16,016 bases of DNA from the NCBI GenBank assembly GCA_006226895.1, contig SBFN01000225.1, positions 1 to 16,016 on the forward strand. Reading direction: 5' to 3'. The position numbers and the translations under genes are program-made. Below the pieces are notes generated by a model. The model ran no database searches, was not told the origin of the DNA, and worked only from the letters and a program-made list of their open reading frames with translations. Shown here in pieces: positions 14,350 through 16,016 of the stretch. Origin of the DNA: Deltaproteobacteria bacterium (GTDB lineage Bacteria; Desulfobacterota; Desulfuromonadia; Desulfuromonadales; BM103). Positions within the stretch are counted from its first letter, which is position 1. Each line of letters starts with the position of its first letter.

Positions 14350-16016
14350 ATGACTGAGCTGACCGCTCTGCAAGACATCCTTATTCTACTTTGCCTCGCT
14401 CTGCTCAACGCCTATGCCTTCAGCCTTTTGCGTCAATCACCAATCGTCGGCTACCTTATCACTGGACTGCTCGTGGGCCCCTATGGCTTTCACCTGGTTA
14501 AAGGGCTCCACGAAGTCGAACTGGTTGCCGAGGTCGGAATTGTTCTGCTTCTCTTCACTATCGGGCTGGAGTTCTCCTACGATCGAATTTTGCGCCTCAA
14601 GAAGCTGTTGCTTTCAGCCGGCGTCACGCAAGTGGCCTTAACCGGAACAACCGTATTTTTTATAACCCTCCTGTTTGGAGGAAGCATGGTTTCCGCCACG
14701 ATTCTCGGTATGGCCATGGCCCTGTCATCCACTGCAATCGTCTTGAAATTACTCCTTGAACGCGGCGAAGTTGATGCGGCACACGGCCGCATGGCCCTCG
14801 GCATCCTGCTATTTCAGGACCTGTGCATCATCCTCTTTATTGTTGCCCTGCCCCTTCTTAGCGATACGAATCAAGACTTTACGATCTGGGCTCTGGTCAA
14901 AACCGGACTGATTCTATGCTCTCTCTACCTGTTCGTCCGTCATCTTCTCAAGCCTCTGCTGCGCATCATCCTGAGTACACGTGCCCCGGAGCTGTTTCGC
15001 CTGACCATTATCGCTGTGGTTCTGGGCACAGCCTGGGCAACAGCCCATGCAGGCCTGTCTCTTGCGCTTGGAGCATTCCTGGCGGGACTGGCTTTGGCAG
15101 AATCGGACTCTTCCCATCAGGTCATGGCTGACATCATCCCCTTCCGCGATGTTTTTCTGGCAGTATTCTTCATTTCGGTCGGAATGCTGGTCGACATCCA
15201 GTTGTTCATCAGCAACTGGTGGATTGTGCTTCTCGGCGTGGTCCTGCTCAGCCTGACGAAAACCATCACAGGAACACTCGCAGGTTTGGCGGCCAGGCTC
15301 CCGCTGCGCACCTCCATGATCGCAGGACTGATGACCTTCCAGGTTGGAGAGTTCTCTTTCATCCTGCTCGATTCAGCCCAGGAATTGCAGTTGATTCCCA
15401 TACAAACTTATCAACTCGCCCTTTCAATTGTTGCATTAACGATGATGTTGTCACCGCTGATGTTCCGTCACGCCCATAATATTTCAGATCGTCTCTCATC
15501 CCTGTGGAGCGGAGCAACGGATCGCCCGACGACAGAGGATAATGAGCGCACGGCCAACCTCGAGGGACATGTTGTGATCGCAGGCTATGGAGTGGCGGGC
15601 AGGAACATCGCGCGCACGTTACGCGAGATTCGTATTCCCTATATTCACATCGAGATGAATGGTGAGATAGTGCATCAGGCACGCAAATCAGGTGAGATCA
15701 TCATTTATGGCGATGCAACGGCACCGGCGGTTCTGGAGGGTGCAGGAATCCACAAAGCGCGTGCCATGGTCCTTGCCATTAACGACCCTTCGGCATTGGC
15801 CCGCGCCATCCCTACGGCCCGAGAGCTGAATCCCGACTTGTACATTCTGGCTCGCACCAACTTCGTTGCCAGCATTGAACAGTTGGTGGGGCTGGGAGCC
15901 GACGAAATCATAACGGATGAGTTCGGAGCCGGACTTGAGATGTCGACTTTCCTGCTACGCCAGCTCGATATCCCTGAAGGTCGGGTCCTGAAAATTCTCT
16001 CCTCTTTGCGCGAAGA
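14350..16016 (+). CDS. KefB/KefC-type cation:proton antiporter, 5' part
   Basis: A CPA2-family antiporter, likely moving K+ or Na+ against H+ across the inner membrane. The frame is open to the window edge with 555 codons visible, so the C-terminus is missing. Residues about 8-380 are strongly hydrophobic, with 11-13 membrane segments and the family marks GYLITGLLVGP (34-44), IGLEFS (71-76), ALSSTAIVLKLL (124-135) and QD at 156-157, where the aspartate is the usual ion-binding residue. From residue 406 an RCK/TrkA-N domain begins, GHVVIAGYGVAGR, with the nucleotide-binding GxGxxG at 412-417. A TrkA-C domain may lie beyond the edge. The start is ATG 14350 with AGAGG at 14338-14342. It diverges from the GreA-like gene with 194 nt between. 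Exact ion and any glutathione gating as in E. coli KefC cannot be told. Confidence 0.92.
   Translation, partial: MTELTALQDILILLCLALLNAYAFSLLRQSPIVGYLITGLLVGPYGFHLVKGLHEVELVAEVGIVLLLFTIGLEFSYDRILRLKKLLLSAGVTQVALTGTTVFFITLLFGGSMVSATILGMAMALSSTAIVLKLLLERGEVDAAHGRMALGILLFQDLCIILFIVALPLLSDTNQDFTIWALVKTGLILCSLYLFVRHLLKPLLRIILSTRAPELFRLTIIAVVLGTAWATAHAGLSLALGAFLAGLALAESDSSHQVMADIIPFRDVFLAVFFISVGMLVDIQLFISNWWIVLLGVVLLSLTKTITGTLAGLAARLPLRTSMIAGLMTFQVGEFSFILLDSAQELQLIPIQTYQLALSIVALTMMLSPLMFRHAHNISDRLSSLWSGATDRPTTEDNERTANLEGHVVIAGYGVAGRNIARTLREIRIPYIHIEMNGEIVHQARKSGEIIIYGDATAPAVLEGAGIHKARAMVLAINDPSALARAIPTARELNPDLYILARTNFVASIEQLVGLGADEIITDEFGAGLEMSTFLLRQLDIPEGRVLKILSSLRE

Overview
The window is a stretch of core biosynthetic genes from a Gram-negative bacterium, most likely of the Desulfuromonadales (Geobacter/Desulfuromonas-like) group. 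This placement is an inference. It rests on the linked order argG, argH, small lipoprotein, dapA, dapB, dapL, on use of the LL-diaminopimelate aminotransferase (DapL) route to lysine and peptidoglycan, and on intergenic palindromes of a kind I associate with those genomes. No rRNA, tRNA, CRISPR array, transposase or phage gene is visible.

Layout. Positions 1-6888 form one plus-strand run: the 3' part of argG, a Nudix hydrolase, an argH broken by a frameshift, an FN3-type lipoprotein, dapA, dapB and dapL. A strong intrinsic terminator at 6930-6968 closes it. A new promoter near 7012-7040 precedes gltB and gltD, which overlap by 8 nt and end at a hairpin at 13201-13235. Positions 13236-13672 hold no intact gene but contain terminator-like hairpins and what looks like a decayed small zinc-ribbon reading frame. 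A GreA/GreB-like gene lies on the minus strand (13673-14155). It diverges from a KefB/KefC-type cation:proton antiporter that runs off the right edge.

How the genes fit together. ArgG and ArgH perform the last two steps of arginine synthesis. DapA, DapB and DapL convert aspartate semialdehyde to LL-diaminopimelate, with glutamate as the amino donor in the DapL step. GltBD makes that glutamate from glutamine and 2-oxoglutarate. The region is therefore a nitrogen-assimilation and amino-acid block.

Most notable points: (1) argH carries a net 4-nt deletion, and the shifted frame stops exactly on an ATGA overlap with an ATG of the original frame. (2) Three different palindromic repeats sit in the gaps of the arg/dap run. 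One lies between a good Shine-Dalgarno sequence and the Nudix start codon, so folding it would restore normal spacing. (3) No lysA lies between the lipoprotein and dapA. (4) The gene-poor patch after gltD contains a degenerate ORF bracketed by near-identical hairpins in mirror orientation. I did not find a convincing new multi-gene system.
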